64,000 nucleotides of DNA from contig JANQMX010000077.1 of NCBI GenBank assembly GCA_028279885.1, forward strand, positions 1-64,000. Reading direction: 5' to 3'. Of this stretch, positions 63,228 to 64,000 are shown piece after piece (the stretch's first letter is position 1; each line of letters starts with the position of its first letter). The notes beneath the pieces were generated by a model. It had not been told where the DNA came from. It ran no database searches and saw only the letters and a program-made list of their open reading frames with translations. The stretch comes from Rhodovibrionaceae bacterium. Its GTDB lineage: Bacteria; Pseudomonadota; Alphaproteobacteria; Kiloniellales; DSM-21159. A program made the position numbers and the translations under genes.

Positions 63228-64000
63228 AAAGCCTCCTCCCACGTCTTGCTGAGGCGCATGGCTGAATTGATGAGACCGACCATCGAATACGTCTGCGGAT
63301 AGTTGCCCCAAAGCTCACCGGTTGCCGGATCGACGTCCTCCGAGAGCAGGCCCACGTGGTTGCGTGCTGCAAGCATGGTTTCGAAAAGCTCGCGCGCCTT
63401 TTCCCGACGGCCGATGCCGGCCAATGCATCGATAAACCAAAATGTGCATACATTAAAGGAGGTTTCCGGTCGTCCGAAGTCATCTTCTGCCGCATAGCGG
63501 AAGAGGTAGTTGCCGCGCCGCAGCTCTTTCTCCAGCGTCTCCACCGTGCCAATGAAGCGCGGATCGGAGAATCGCACGAAGCCAAGGTCTCCCATCAGTA
63601 GGAGGCTGGCGTCCAACTCGCCGCCGCCCAGCACGCCGACGAAGCTGTTGCGCTTGTCGCACCAGGCTTGCTCGAGAATGGCTGAGCGGATCTTCTCGGC
63701 TTCCTGGCGCCAAAAGCGTTGACGTTCCCCCAGCGATAGGCGTCTCGCAATGCGGGCGAGGCGGTCGCAAGCGGCCCAGCACATCAGGGCGGAGAAGGTG
63801 TGCACGTGTTGCCGGTTGCGGAACTCCCAGAGACCTGCGTCGGGTTCGCACCACTTCGACAAGGCCTTGTGCCCCAGCGTTTCCAGCCGGCGGAACAGGC
63901 TCTCGTCGCCCGGGCTGCTCAGCCGGTGGTCGAAGAAGCTTTGGGTCGCGGCGAGCACCACATGCCCATAGCCGTCGTTCTGGATTTGCGTATAGGCGCC
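63224..64000 (-). CDS. Glycoside hydrolase family 15 protein, 3' part only (cut by window edge)
   Basis: The visible 258 residues continue in frame to the window end with no start (GAYTQIQNDGYGHVVLAATQ at the edge). They show the alpha/alpha-barrel features of GH15: CEPDAGLWEFRNRQHVHTFS with the catalytic-type Glu, FSALMCWAACDRLARIA, AEDDFGRPETSFNVCTFW and LLSEDVDPATGELWGNYPQT. Bacterial GH15 members beside otsA are glucoamylase-like or trehalases. It is the first visible gene of the trehalose operon, TTGA-coupled to otsA. Its 5' half is outside the window. Confidence 0.9.
   Translation of the reverse strand, partial: GAYTQIQNDGYGHVVLAATQSFFDHRLSSPGDESLFRRLETLGHKALSKWCEPDAGLWEFRNRQHVHTFSALMCWAACDRLARIARRLSLGERQRFWRQEAEKIRSAILEQAWCDKRNSFVGVLGGGELDASLLLMGDLGFVRFSDPRFIGTVETLEKELRRGNYLFRYAAEDDFGRPETSFNVCTFWFIDALAGIGRREKARELFETMLAARNHVGLLSEDVDPATGELWGNYPQTYSMVGLINSAMRLSKTWEEAF

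Overview
The window is about 62-65% GC by impression and gene-dense. No tRNA, rRNA, insertion sequence, phage gene or CRISPR array is visible. The gene content points to an alphaproteobacterium, probably Rhodospirillales in the broad sense (Kiloniella/Pelagibius/Fodinicurvata type). Pointers are a GapR (DUF2312) gene beside DUF1244, two stand-alone PAS_5-type proteins, a single-chain indolepyruvate:ferredoxin oxidoreductase, and an N-formylglutamate amidohydrolase overlapping a carboxylate-amine ligase. The taxonomic assignment is inference. The metabolism looks heterotrophic and built around amino-acid, lactam and C2-acid use.

Layout. 0-5.2 kb: a TetR regulator with a peroxiredoxin-like target, oligoendopeptidase F and a long-chain acyl-CoA ligase. 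5.1-6.06 kb: the relic of a local tandem duplication in which a DUF1801 gene sits. 6.0-9.2 kb: a four-gene minus-strand operon of poorly known proteins (DUF3047, diiron ferritin-like, TIGR04283-type glycosyltransferase, DUF547). 9.3-14.1 kb: a UDP-glucuronate 4-epimerase-like gene divergent from the indolepyruvate oxidoreductase. 14.1-17.6 kb: PAS protein, GapR, DUF1244 and the ligase/amidohydrolase pair. 17.7-21.9 kb: 4-hydroxyproline epimerase, a GntR regulator with a recognisable self-operator, a secreted esterase, an acetyltransferase and an IclR regulator. 22.1-28.6 kb: a complete glyoxylate-to-pyruvate operon (gcl, hyi, tartronate semialdehyde reductase, glycerate 2-kinase, pyruvate kinase), divergent from the IclR gene across an unusually AT-rich control region. 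28.5-44.3 kb: single genes or pairs (MFS carrier, TPR protein, DUF2817 peptidase, PAS protein, Fe-S flavin oxidoreductase, hybrid periplasmic-sensor histidine kinase, universal stress protein, DUF427, a dehydrogenase beside a cis-3-hydroxyproline dehydratase-like enolase, flavodoxin-fold protein, secreted alpha/beta hydrolase, MmcQ/YjbR protein).

The most interesting part is 44.3-60.7 kb. A LysR regulator faces a plus-strand operon: a tiny hydrophobic ORF, a Gfo/Idh/MocA oxidoreductase, LamB/YcsF (PxpA), a biotin carrier protein, a biotin carboxylase, KipI-like and KipA-like carboxyltransferase halves, a BioY biotin transporter, DUF6314, and a molybdenum hydroxylase large subunit. The KipI-like subunit resembles the carboxyltransferase region of urea carboxylase more than ordinary PxpB. 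The set therefore looks like a split, biotin-dependent amide or lactam carboxylase working with a LamB/YcsF amidohydrolase. On the opposite strand follow a fumarylacetoacetate-hydrolase-family gene and a complete three-subunit molybdenum hydroxylase operon with its own MoaD-like carrier. Mo hydroxylases convert N-heterocycles to lactams, so the two halves could form one catabolic route (heterocycle to lactam, then activated lactam opening, then hydrolase). That link is inference.

The right end holds glucokinase, trehalose-6-phosphate synthase (TTG start) and a GH15 gene cut by the window edge, probably a trehalose/glucose operon.
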